Notes under the pieces: model-generated | What the model was told of the DNA's origin: nothing | The model's database searches: none | What the model saw: the letters and a program-made list of their open reading frames with translations, nothing else | Shown here: positions 56,890-63,372 of the stretch, piece after piece | Layout: the number at the start of each line of letters is the position of its first letter | How positions within the stretch are numbered: the stretch's first letter is position 1 | Source of the DNA: Deltaproteobacteria bacterium | GTDB lineage: Bacteria > Desulfobacterota > Desulfuromonadia > Geobacterales > Geobacteraceae | DNA length: 64,000 bases | Direction: 5' to 3' | Assembly (NCBI GenBank): GCA_009668975.1 | Contig: SBEG01000018.1 | Location: 20,340-84,339 of the forward strand | Translations under genes and position numbers: made by a program

Positions 56890-57234
56890 ATGATAAACAA
56901 TTTTCTGAAAGAACTTGAATTGAAGGGCTGGAAACAAAGGGAAATTGCAGAAAAGACGGGAATCTCCCGTTGCTACATAAGCGAACTATTACACGGAAAG
57001 AATTGCAGCCTTGAAACAGTAATCCGCTTTGCTGATGCTTTTGGGGTGTCTACTGATACGGTGCTGGGGAGATCGGCAGAACGATCATTGACACCGGCAG
57101 AGGAATTGCTATTGCAGACCACGGATGGAAACGATCAAGTGACCCGAGCGGCACTAAGAAGTGCTCAAGGTGAAAAATCGCTCTTGAACTTGGAGGGGGA
57201 GGGCGAGAAGGGCAATTTTCGAAAAGCAGGATAG
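56890..57234 (+). CDS. XRE-family phage repressor
   Basis: This 114-aa protein has an N-terminal helix-turn-helix of the lambda-repressor/XRE type (GWKQREIAEKTGISRCYISELLHGKNCSLETVIRFADAFGVS by alignment of the core residues). A C-terminal tail of about 50 residues lacks a peptidase motif, so it is probably not LexA-like self-cleaving. GGGAGG precedes the ATG. It faces a palindromic operator and probably maintains the prophage state. Confidence 0.82.
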   Translation: MINNFLKELELKGWKQREIAEKTGISRCYISELLHGKNCSLETVIRFADAFGVSTDTVLGRSAERSLTPAEELLLQTTDGNDQVTRAALRSAQGEKSLLNLEGEGEKGNFRKAG

Positions 57235-57242
57235 GGGGGACA

Positions 57243-57512
57243 ATGGGACCGGAAACATTGTTAAAATTATTGGGTACGATTTTCATTCTGTTATTCTTGT
57301 TTTGGATTTTTGCAATTATCGACGTAGTAACAAGCGACTTCAAGGAACCATCAAACAAAACGATATGGATTGTACTCCTGATATTCCTGCCTCCGCTGGG
57401 ATATATTCTCTACTCATTCATGGCAAACAGTCAAAAGGTAAAAATACCGATACCGGACCACGTATTATACAGAGCACAACCCGAAGAAAGGGACAACTGG
57501 GATATTAAATGA
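57243..57512 (+). CDS. PLDc_N-domain small membrane protein
   Basis: This 89-aa protein has two hydrophobic helices (about 6-28 and 41-60), joined by DVVTSDFKEPSNKTIWIV and ending FLPPLGYILYSFM. This is the PLDc_N pattern without any phospholipase domain. It is the second gene of the repressor transcript (9 bp after it, SD GGGGG). Position next to the repressor suggests a lysogenic function such as superinfection exclusion; that is inference. Confidence 0.75.
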   Translation: MGPETLLKLLGTIFILLFLFWIFAIIDVVTSDFKEPSNKTIWIVLLIFLPPLGYILYSFMANSQKVKIPIPDHVLYRAQPEERDNWDIK

Positions 57513-57649
57513 ACATGGTTGAAAGGCGGCTTTTAGGGGGTGGAATGGGGATAAACCTCACAGATCAACGACTATCCCACTCGGACGAATCAACACGGAA
57601 TGAGAACGGTTAAAGGCTGCCTATGCTGTCGCAAGATCATTTCGACATT

Positions 57650-57805
57650 TCAGTCATAAACGCCTTTCCAAGTAGCTCGACTTGCAACGTAATCATGCCA
57701 TGCTTTACTGCCGGTTTTCGGAATCCTCATTGCATCCAGCTGGCAAGGTTGATGATAAGCGCAGCCGGTGAAGATCAACGCTATCAGCAGCACAACTTTT
57801 CTCAT
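57650..57805 (-). CDS. Small phage lipoprotein (51 aa)
   Basis: This 51-aa protein starts MRKVVLLIALIFTGCAYHQP, a signal peptide with a lipobox ending in Cys15. The mature part is short and basic-aromatic (AWHDYVASRATWKG). ATG 57805 overlaps the zot stop (ATGA), and AAAGGTG lies upstream. It is the last gene of the leftward phage operon. Function is unknown; many inoviruses place an accessory secretion or immunity gene here. Confidence 0.6.
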   Translation of the reverse strand: MRKVVLLIALIFTGCAYHQPCQLDAMRIPKTGSKAWHDYVASRATWKGVYD

Positions 57806-58662
57806 TGCTTCACCTTTACCGTTTGCAAGTACTCGTCCCAATGAGGGCCAATCAATTGCGCACGCCGAACGGCATTGAATCCAACATCCCTCGCCACTTC
57901 TGGTGCTGCCGGAGGCTCTCCACAATGACGGGCGGTCGTATCCATGCCCCAGTGTTCTGCCGAGAACACCAGAAGGGAATCATACAGACGAGCAGCCCAC
58001 AGCGGCAATGGATACAGGGCACGAGAATGTATAACACTTGCTCCAGCACCAAGACCGGCATAACGCTTGATAACAATAAACATCGGATACGGGGACATAG
58101 GGAGGCCGATCACCGGAAAGCGCAGCTTTTGCATATTCCGAAACCGGCTTTCGAACTCAGCAAGCGGCCTGATCTGCGCGTCAATCATCTCAATAGTGTG
58201 CGCAATCATCATCACATTCCAACCGAGTTTTCGGTGCTGGGTAAAAAATTCTATCCAATCCATATTTTTATCCCACTTACGCGCATTGAAAATCAGCTGG
58301 GCCTCATCGAGGATGAGCAATCCGGAACCCTCGCAATATTTCCCGGTGTACTTGTATATTCCAACCGCTTGCATTACCGGATTAATTGAACGTATCGCCG
58401 CAAGTGAATCTACACGGAAAAACCTAGAGTGCAGACAGGTTGCTTTGCGGTACAGATAACGAGGTGCAGCATCGGGCAAAAAGTACCGCAACGCATAGAG
58501 CAAACGGTACATAAGTTTATTTCGTACTATCGTTTCTGCCCAACCCTCGACAAGAGAAAAGTTGCAAGCAACGACTCCACCCTTGCACAAGTGTAATATC
58601 GCCCTGGCTACTGATACGGCACTTTTTCCACTACCGGGAGTGCCTTGCATAACCTCAATCAT
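57802..58662 (-). CDS. Zot/gpI-like assembly ATPase
   Basis: This 286-aa protein starts MIEVMQGTPGSGKSAVSVA (Walker A GTPGSGKS), with Walker B LLILDEAQ and an AHTIEMID-type sensor region. This is the N-terminal ATPase of Zot/pI, which drives filamentous phage extrusion. Start ATG 58662 has GAGG 5 nt upstream. Unlike f1 pI I see no convincing transmembrane helix in the C-terminal half, so the membrane anchor may be elsewhere. Confidence 0.88.
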   Translation of the reverse strand: MIEVMQGTPGSGKSAVSVARAILHLCKGGVVACNFSLVEGWAETIVRNKLMYRLLYALRYFLPDAAPRYLYRKATCLHSRFFRVDSLAAIRSINPVMQAVGIYKYTGKYCEGSGLLILDEAQLIFNARKWDKNMDWIEFFTQHRKLGWNVMMIAHTIEMIDAQIRPLAEFESRFRNMQKLRFPVIGLPMSPYPMFIVIKRYAGLGAGASVIHSRALYPLPLWAARLYDSLLVFSAEHWGMDTTARHCGEPPAAPEVARDVGFNAVRRAQLIGPHWDEYLQTVKVKQ

Positions 58663-58669
58663 TTTATCC

Positions 58670-58837
58670 TCACTTAACAATTTTCCCGTTTTTGGTCTGT
58701 TCTCGCCGCAGATCGGAACGGGCCTTGACCGTTTCAACGGGTAATCTTTTAGTTTGACGATAAACACCGAAAAGGTAGACCATCAAAAGGAAAGACCACC
58801 AGAGAGTACAAAAGAGTATAAAGGCAGAATCTGTCAT
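58670..58837 (-). CDS. Single-pass membrane protein upstream of zot (55 aa)
   Basis: This 55-aa protein starts MTDSAFILFC, with a hydrophobic helix (about 6-26) and a strongly basic C-terminal half (RQTKRLPVETVKARSDLRREQ). ATG 58837 overlaps the stop of the pVI-like gene (ATGA), and the gene ends 7 bp before zot. Tight coupling with zot suggests it anchors or partners the ATPase; that is inference. Confidence 0.65.
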   Translation of the reverse strand: MTDSAFILFCTLWWSFLLMVYLFGVYRQTKRLPVETVKARSDLRREQTKNGKIVK

Positions 58838-59187
58838 GTTATGAGTTTGAACCATCGGGCAAGAGGCGCCATGGTAAAGTAGATTATAACCGTCAGCATG
58901 ATACAGCCGACAAGATCAGCGAGATAACCCATAGGAAGGAACCACGCCATGAAAGATAATACCTTTGCCAATAGTGTAGGGTCAGGCGGTGGAAGATTCG
59001 ATACAGCAATAGAACAGGAGCCGATGAGAGAACCACAGGGGTTGTCAGGAAAAAGCCCTACGACAGCAACGGCAGCAGGGGCAAGAATTCCGATAAGATA
59101 ATTGAGGATTTTTATTATCATATCGTAAGAACCGGAGATGACGAACGGCACAAGAGCCAGAAGAAAATAAGATAATACTTTTGCCAT
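58834..59187 (-). CDS. pVI/DUF2523-like minor coat membrane protein
   Basis: This 117-aa protein has three hydrophobic segments (about 5-20, 26-45, 78-108) and a periplasmic-style loop with Cys pair CGSLIGSC. Size, hydrophobicity and position between the adsorption-type gene and zot match pVI-like minor coat proteins. It overlaps the preceding gene by 1 bp and the next by 4 bp. Confidence 0.7.
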   Translation of the reverse strand: MAKVLSYFLLALVPFVISGSYDMIIKILNYLIGILAPAAVAVVGLFPDNPCGSLIGSCSIAVSNLPPPDPTLLAKVLSFMAWFLPMGYLADLVGCIMLTVIIYFTMAPLARWFKLIT

Positions 59188-60617
59188 TAGCTAATCCCCC
59201 GAAAGAAATGAACCATATAAGCAAGCGCACCGACTGTGGTTACAATACCAATCATGTAGCGGAATAATATTGCTATTGGTTCCATTACTGATAAATCAAT
59301 GTGCAAAGTTTGCCCAAGAGGTAAAGGAAGATCAAATACAGGTGTCTCAGGATTTGCGACAAATTTTTGATAATAACCAGAGATAACCCCGGGAAGGTTG
59401 AAGGGATAAGTATTATCCAAAGCACCTTTCAGGGCATGAAGGGGTGCCATGTCTATTGTTGCTGGGGTATCTGATGAAGGTATCTCTGCAACAGTTTCGT
59501 CTTCTTCTTTTTGTGCATCTTCGGCAGCTCCACCGGCCTGATCTGCTAAAGCTTTTGCGAGAGCAGCATTTGCGGCATCAGCGGCAGCTTGTGCAGCAGC
59601 AGCGGCAGCAGCAAGCCCCGCATCTCCCGGATTGGCAGCAGCGGCAGCGTTTGCGGCCGCAGCCCGGTTATTTGCACCTGTCGCAGCAGTTTGGGCAGCA
59701 GATACAGCAGCAGCTTGAGCGGCAGAAGCGGCATTTTGTGCATCTTGTGCTTTACCGGCTTTGTTATAATCTGCTACCTGTTTCGGTGTTGCTATATCAC
59801 CAAGGGGAGGGGCTGCGTGAGGCAAGCCGGTTGTTTCATCGCTGAAAGTAGGAACATAATCGGGGTCTTGATGCATACGATTTATTTCATTTTGTAACGC
59901 TTGATTTACAAGTCCTGTTCCCGTTCCATCTGCTGATAAATTTCTTACAACTTGTGTTAATGGAAGGGGACCGGGAGGTGGAGGTGCTGTCGAAGCAAGT
60001 GTGAAGTCTTTCCAGTATCTTGTGTTACCTTCTGTTTTTGTTATTGTAACTTGCTGAGGGGTACCGTCTGGATATGAAGCGGTAACCTGAGTTGCACTTA
60101 TACCGGCACACCATGGCTCCCAGATCGAGCAGCTACCACCTGTAACAGCAGCGGTAACTCGACGGATTGAACCGTTGACGGTTACTATCTGTCCAATTCC
60201 GGTATTATAGTTAAGACTAGGTATTTCTGGTATTCCGTTAAGAGCATTTCTCAGAGCGGGGTATATATAATTGTCGTTCGGGTCCTTTTTTTCAGTAAGG
60301 GCACGAATCAAATCCAATGATGTTTCAGTGTTGAGGGGTTTTGTTTTTACGGCAGGCTCTTTCAGATCTATCCATTGAACTTCGGCAGGGGTTTTAATTT
60401 TGCCGTCTGGTGTTACAGAAGAACGACCACCATCTCTAAGATAATAATATAATCCAGCGATTGCAGCCGCACCATGTATAACAGCTGAACCTGCTACATA
60501 AGGGGCTAGCTCAGGGCCGACAACGGCTGCTATGTACGCAAGGGGCGCAAATGCACTTGATGCGGTTGCAAATATCATTAAGAACGATACGGCAAGGAGT
60601 ACTTTTTTGATTTTCAT
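59187..60617 (-). CDS. Large Ala-rich adsorption-type phage protein (pIII/TspB-like position)
   Basis: This 476-aa exported protein has a signal peptide (about 1-24, VSFLMIFATASSAFA), an N-terminal domain, a proline linker (APPPPGPLP), a long Ala-rich low-complexity tract (about 285-370), and a C-terminal transmembrane helix with basic end. Order of signal, variable ectodomain, flexible linker and C-terminal anchor is that of inovirus receptor-binding proteins. The Ala tract, encoded by GC-rich repeats, probably varies between strains. Confidence 0.75.
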   Translation of the reverse strand: MKIKKVLLAVSFLMIFATASSAFAPLAYIAAVVGPELAPYVAGSAVIHGAAAIAGLYYYLRDGGRSSVTPDGKIKTPAEVQWIDLKEPAVKTKPLNTETSLDLIRALTEKKDPNDNYIYPALRNALNGIPEIPSLNYNTGIGQIVTVNGSIRRVTAAVTGGSCSIWEPWCAGISATQVTASYPDGTPQQVTITKTEGNTRYWKDFTLASTAPPPPGPLPLTQVVRNLSADGTGTGLVNQALQNEINRMHQDPDYVPTFSDETTGLPHAAPPLGDIATPKQVADYNKAGKAQDAQNAASAAQAAAVSAAQTAATGANNRAAAANAAAAANPGDAGLAAAAAAAQAAADAANAALAKALADQAGGAAEDAQKEEDETVAEIPSSDTPATIDMAPLHALKGALDNTYPFNLPGVISGYYQKFVANPETPVFDLPLPLGQTLHIDLSVMEPIAILFRYMIGIVTTVGALAYMVHFFRGIS

Positions 60618-60639
60618 CTCATCGCACCTATGAGGACGG

Positions 60640-60666
60640 CACCCCCCCCGCAGAGCGGGAGGGGTG
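60640..60666 (-). terminator. GC-rich hairpin after the major coat gene
   Basis: CACCCC..CCGC (60640-60651) pairs with GCGGGAGGGGTG (60655-60666), a very stable stem with a 3-nt loop, between the coat gene and the adsorption gene on the minus strand. It has no T-run. In Ff phages a terminator after gene VIII lets coat mRNA greatly exceed the downstream message; a similar role is inferred. Confidence 0.5.
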
Positions 60667-60711
60667 TCGATCTATATCAAGGAGAGTGGCTGTACCCTTG
60701 ATAAAGTTGTT

Positions 60712-60942
60712 CTACTTAACGAAACGACGAAAGAGCTTGTAGCCAACACCAACGGCAATGATCGTGCCGGCGATAGGCATAGCAGCAGCGAGGGCAGGAG
60801 TCAGTTCGGCAGTAATTGCAGTTGCAGCCGCCGAAAGATCAAGCACAGGTACAGCGAGGGCATTTGTCGCCATGGCACCGATTGCAGCGGCAGCAGCAGC
60901 GACGGAGAATGAATGTTTCTTAAAGTTGATGTTTTTAAACAT
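60712..60942 (-). CDS. Major coat protein (pVIII-like)
   Basis: This 76-aa precursor starts MFKNINFKKHSFSVAA, with a basic N-region, a hydrophobic Ala-rich signal ending NALA, then a mature part of about 50 residues. The mature part has an amphipathic start, a central hydrophobic helix (MPIAGTIIAVGVGY) and a basic C-terminus KLFRRFVK that would contact the phage DNA. AAGGAGA precedes ATG 60942. This is the canonical filamentous major coat layout. Confidence 0.88.
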   Translation of the reverse strand: MFKNINFKKHSFSVAAAAAAIGAMATNALAVPVLDLSAAATAITAELTPALAAAMPIAGTIIAVGVGYKLFRRFVK

Positions 60943-61008
60943 GGTGTGAGTCTCCTTTTTGACTTGTGTCCGAGTCCACAAAGACCGGGGTTGAAGTTAG
61001 GCCACTAC

Positions 61009-61110
61009 TTACGATACAAACTTTTTAAAGGTGAGATAAACGCGGTTGAATCCCCACGTTGTGAACCAGATCAGCAGACCTAAGGCAAAGCCAATAATGA
61101 AATTTTCCAT
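61009..61110 (-). CDS. Tiny membrane protein (33 aa), minor coat candidate
   Basis: This 33-aa frame reads MENFIIGFALGLLIWFTTWG and ends in a basic tail (YLTFKKFVS). GGAGAGG lies before the ATG at 61110. One membrane helix and its place just before the coat gene match gene VII/IX-type proteins of Ff phages. It is too short for default gene callers. Confidence 0.65.
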   Translation of the reverse strand: MENFIIGFALGLLIWFTTWGFNRVYLTFKKFVS

Positions 61111-61111
61111 T

Positions 61112-61207
61112 TTAGCCTCTCCACGTTGCAGCAACTATCAGCGCACCGACAATGCCAGAGAGCATCAATACTGCGTCAATGAGGGTTTGCGCCTGTTCCG
61201 CTGTCAT
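61112..61207 (-). CDS. Tiny membrane protein (31 aa), minor coat candidate
   Basis: This 31-aa frame has MTAEQAQTLIDAVLMLSGIV and continues with a hydrophobic helix to ATWRG. Its ATG at 61207 overlaps the stop of the ssDNA-binding gene, and its stop is 1 bp from the next start. Coupling and a single helix support a second pVII/pIX-like gene. Confidence 0.65.
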   Translation of the reverse strand: MTAEQAQTLIDAVLMLSGIVGALIVAATWRG

Positions 61208-61479
61208 TAGCCGTTAACCACTTTTGGAGCGGCTGCTTGAGTGACCTGGCCACCGAAACGGATATTTCCCGAGTTGTAAAAGAAATTACATACGACCGTC
61301 TTACCAACAAGTGACCGGACAGCGGTAAGATCATTTTCATGGACATTTGCAACAAGTACCTCAGGCCGGGGAGCTTCCGTGTCAATAAAGTAAAGCTCAT
61401 TGATCGAGTACTCCTTTCCGGTTTTTTTCGAAATACCACTTTTGTTGTCAATGCTGCGAATTTCTGCTTGAACTCTCAT
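61207..61479 (-). CDS. Inovirus ssDNA-binding protein (gpV-like)
   Basis: This 90-aa protein of predicted all-beta character has GISKKTGKEYSINELYFID and KTVVCNFFYNSGNIRFGGQV. Such small basic/aromatic beta proteins directly after rep are the gpV-type proteins that coat the newly made single strand. AAAAGGAGA precedes ATG 61479. The family assignment rests on position, size and motif style, not on an exact signature. Confidence 0.72.
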   Translation of the reverse strand: MRVQAEIRSIDNKSGISKKTGKEYSINELYFIDTEAPRPEVLVANVHENDLTAVRSLVGKTVVCNFFYNSGNIRFGGQVTQAAAPKVVNG

Positions 61480-61625
61480 TCTGTTGTCTCCTTTTTTGGT
61501 GTTTTGACCACCTCATAGATTGAAAATATTTTCATGCGTGGTCTACGCTTGTGAAAAGTTGCTATTGCTGCATCTAAGTCAACTGCTTCGATTTTAAAGA
61601 GTGCGTTAACTAAGTACGTTTTCAT
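61476..61625 (-). CDS. Small phage protein between rep and the ssDNA-binding gene (49 aa)
   Basis: A 49-aa frame starts MKTYLVNALFKIEAVDLDAA and ends KTPKKETTE. Its stop overlaps the ATG of the ssDNA-binding gene (ATGA), and it begins 7 bp past rep, filling the gap perfectly (ATG 61631 would add two residues). The coupling makes it credible although it is below usual length cut-offs. No motif is recognised. Confidence 0.6.
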   Translation of the reverse strand: MKTYLVNALFKIEAVDLDAAIATFHKRRPRMKIFSIYEVVKTPKKETTE

Positions 61626-61631
61626 GATCAT

Positions 61632-62864
61632 TTAGAATGGTGCAATGCTTGCCGAATAATGTTCATCAAAGACGTTAAGTATCGGTCTTTGAATCCTTGA
61701 CGAAGTTGAGCGGGTGAATTTCTTTTTACCGTTTTTGTCCTTATACGGTCGTGATCGGCGAGGTTTGGGAAGATGAAAACCAAAATCTATAACGTGGCCG
61801 CCTTCCTTTTCGATTTCCTCTTTCATCGCTTCAATGATGTCTTGCAGTTCTTTTTTCATTTCTTGGCCCTCGTAGACCATTACGGTCGGTTTCATGGACT
61901 CTCTAAGTCCTTCAGAGATGTAGTAACGACGCCCTTCAATGACGGAATTCTCGTCTTTACTGACGTATTTGGAGATATAACGTGCTGCATGTTCAGCATT
62001 TTTAAGGCTGCGAACGTCAACGCTATTTGATGCCTGACCCCATCTTTCGGAAAGCCACTTGATGGGAAAGCGAGTATTCAGAAGGATGTGAAAATGGATA
62101 TTGCCATTTTTTTGCAGTTCGGCTGTCCAGATGTACTGGAGGAGTTCGCCAGTACCACGACTCTCAACGGTTCGTTTCTGACGTTTCGATAAAGCATCAA
62201 GGAATCTTACAAGCTGTTTTTTGCCGTAAGCTTGACTTACCGGGGGATAACGGAATGTCTGGTAATCATTGAGTTCATTGCAGCCAAGAAAACCACGGAG
62301 CTTCGAGGGTGCAAATGTAAGTGTCATGAAAACAGAAAGGTTATACGGGGAATTTTCAACAGCACGCCGGATTTTTTGACGGGCTGAAGGAGTGAAACGA
62401 ACGGAAAGTGAGGAACCGCTTGTCTTAGGTGGGCGACTCTGAACATTCCGGGAAAACTGCGCCCCGGTTAACTCTCCAGAGGGGTAAAGAGAAACCTTAT
62501 AACCATGCTTCGGCAGACCAAGGAGAAGCTCTTTGGTCATGGTGCAGCGTTCGCAGGAGAGGGTACAATCATGACAGACATCAAGAAAAGACCTTGCAGC
62601 TTCGATCTTGCGATCTTGATATTTGCGGCGCTGCCAAGAGAAAAAAGCGGACTGCTCAGAACGGATTAAATTACTTGTCGGAGGTTCGGGACAAGTAATA
62701 AACCCAATAGGCCCGGACTTGTCCCGACACAAAGAAGCCCCCCAACTGCCAGAGGGTGCAACAGAAGGAAGGCAAATATTTTCCCCGCCCGTGGGCTGTG
62801 ATGTGAAAGGCAGAAGGGGATATTTTGAGGCATCGCCGGGACGGCATACAAAAGAAGTTATCAC
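61632..62864 (-). CDS. HUH rolling-circle replication initiator
   Basis: This 410-aa Rep carries the rolling-circle motifs: motif I MTLTFAP, motif II HUH NGNIHFHILLN (His257, His259), and motif III with paired tyrosines AARYISKYVSK (Tyr296, Tyr300). A C-x2-C-x3-C-x2-C cluster near residue 100 (CHDCTLSCERC) could bind zinc. It nicks the double-stranded origin and re-ligates the displaced strand. GTG 62864 has a weak ribosome site, and a set of inverted repeats lies inside its 5' part, so the true start could be further downstream. Confidence 0.87.
   Translation of the reverse strand: MITSFVCRPGDASKYPLLPFTSQPTGGENICLPSVAPSGSWGASLCRDKSGPIGFITCPEPPTSNLIRSEQSAFFSWQRRKYQDRKIEAARSFLDVCHDCTLSCERCTMTKELLLGLPKHGYKVSLYPSGELTGAQFSRNVQSRPPKTSGSSLSVRFTPSARQKIRRAVENSPYNLSVFMTLTFAPSKLRGFLGCNELNDYQTFRYPPVSQAYGKKQLVRFLDALSKRQKRTVESRGTGELLQYIWTAELQKNGNIHFHILLNTRFPIKWLSERWGQASNSVDVRSLKNAEHAARYISKYVSKDENSVIEGRRYYISEGLRESMKPTVMVYEGQEMKKELQDIIEAMKEEIEKEGGHVIDFGFHLPKPRRSRPYKDKNGKKKFTRSTSSRIQRPILNVFDEHYSASIAPF
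62671..62726. repeat. Triple alternating inverted repeats in the rep 5' region (origin candidate)
   Basis: TTACTTGTC (62671-62679) pairs with GACAAGTAA (62690-62698). The same middle segment, CGGGACAAGT (62687-62696), also pairs with ACTTGTCCCG (62717-62726). Three copies of ACTTGTC in alternating orientation within 56 bp can form mutually exclusive hairpins, as at replication-initiator binding sites. A role as plus-strand origin or Rep site is inference. Confidence 0.5.
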
Positions 62865-62888
62865 CGGGCACCACCGACGATAACACGT

Positions 62889-62916
62889 ACTTTACATAAT
62901 ATATCTTATCGGACTT
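62889..62916. other. Right dif-like Xer recombination site
   Basis: The 28-mer begins ACTTTACATAATATATCTTA and agrees with the reverse complement of E. coli dif at 18 of 28 positions by eye: XerD arm ACTTTACATAA, central TATATC, XerC-side TTATCGGACTT. It shares its XerD arm (one base different) and central region with the left site. It lies 24 bp upstream of rep. Confidence 0.65.
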
Positions 62917-62935
62917 AAAGTCCCGGAGGTGTATT

Positions 62936-63031
62936 ATGTACCAAGCAAATCAAACAGCCGGTGAAAACAGTACCGGCCCTTCCTTCAGTACAACTCAAAA
63001 TGAATTGAAAGCAAACGGCCTGAAGGCATGA
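62936..63031 (+). CDS. Short leader-type peptide (31 aa) at the start of the right-flank operon
   Basis: The frame runs from ATG 62936, with GGAGGT 5 nt upstream, to TGA 63031. It encodes a polar 31-aa peptide (QTAGENSTGPSFSTTQ in the middle) and its stop overlaps the ATG of the next gene (ATGA). The strong ribosome site makes translation likely. It begins just outside the right dif-like site, directed away from the prophage. Confidence 0.5.
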   Translation: MYQANQTAGENSTGPSFSTTQNELKANGLKA

Positions 63032-63372
63032 GTAGGAAGAACAGGAAGCAACAAGCAGGAAAAAGTACGGTTCAGCATCAAAGTGGTATCAGTCAAGGGG
63101 TGGTTCATGCTCCTGAGCCGGTGACACCTGTTGAGAAGAAAAAGACTCCCAGGTCGGTCAAGTCTGACGTGCTACCCTTGCTCCTGACATTGGTTGATGT
63201 GTGCGCCCTGCTGAATGTCTCACGTTCAACCGTCATCCGTCTGGAAAAGGCCGGTGGCCTTCCTGGTCGGGTAACTGTCGGTGCTTCCGTCCGGTATCAT
63301 CGGTTGGTTAACGAAGAATGGTTGCTGGATCAGGCAAAGGGACAGGAAAGGAAAAACTATGAAACGATTTAA
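63028..63372 (+). CDS. Helix-turn-helix (AlpA/excisionase-type) DNA-binding protein
   Basis: This 114-aa protein has a basic low-complexity N-terminus (about 1-45) and a MerR/AlpA-like winged helix (LTLVDVCALLNVSRSTVIRLEKAGGLPG then VRYHRLVNEEWL). Such proteins act as excisionases or regulators of integrated elements. It is cotranscribed with the preceding peptide and overlaps the next gene by 14 bp. It lies outside the dif-bounded prophage and may belong to a second element. Confidence 0.75.
   Translation: MSRKNRKQQAGKSTVQHQSGISQGVVHAPEPVTPVEKKKTPRSVKSDVLPLLLTLVDVCALLNVSRSTVIRLEKAGGLPGRVTVGASVRYHRLVNEEWLLDQAKGQERKNYETI

Larger units (their letters stand above)
56554..62916. mobile_element. 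Inovirus (filamentous phage) prophage between dif-like sites
   Basis: About 6.3 kb bounded by two dif-like 28-mers (56554-56581 and 62889-62916). It contains a repressor region at the left and, on the minus strand from right to left, rep, a 49-aa gene, ssDNA-binding protein, two tiny membrane proteins, major coat protein, a large adsorption-type protein, pVI-like protein, a 55-aa membrane protein, Zot ATPase and a lipoprotein. Order and size match inovirus genomes. No integrase gene is present, consistent with use of host XerC/XerD. Confidence 0.85.

Noticed and set aside
57805..58459. Plus-strand frames of 194 and 130 aa opposite zot
   Set aside because: They overlap the well-supported Zot ATPase on the other strand and show no protein motif.
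59444..59897. Plus-strand frames of 133 and 102 aa opposite the adsorption gene
   Set aside because: They are antisense shadows of the GC-rich Ala-coding repeat and carry no ribosome site or domain.
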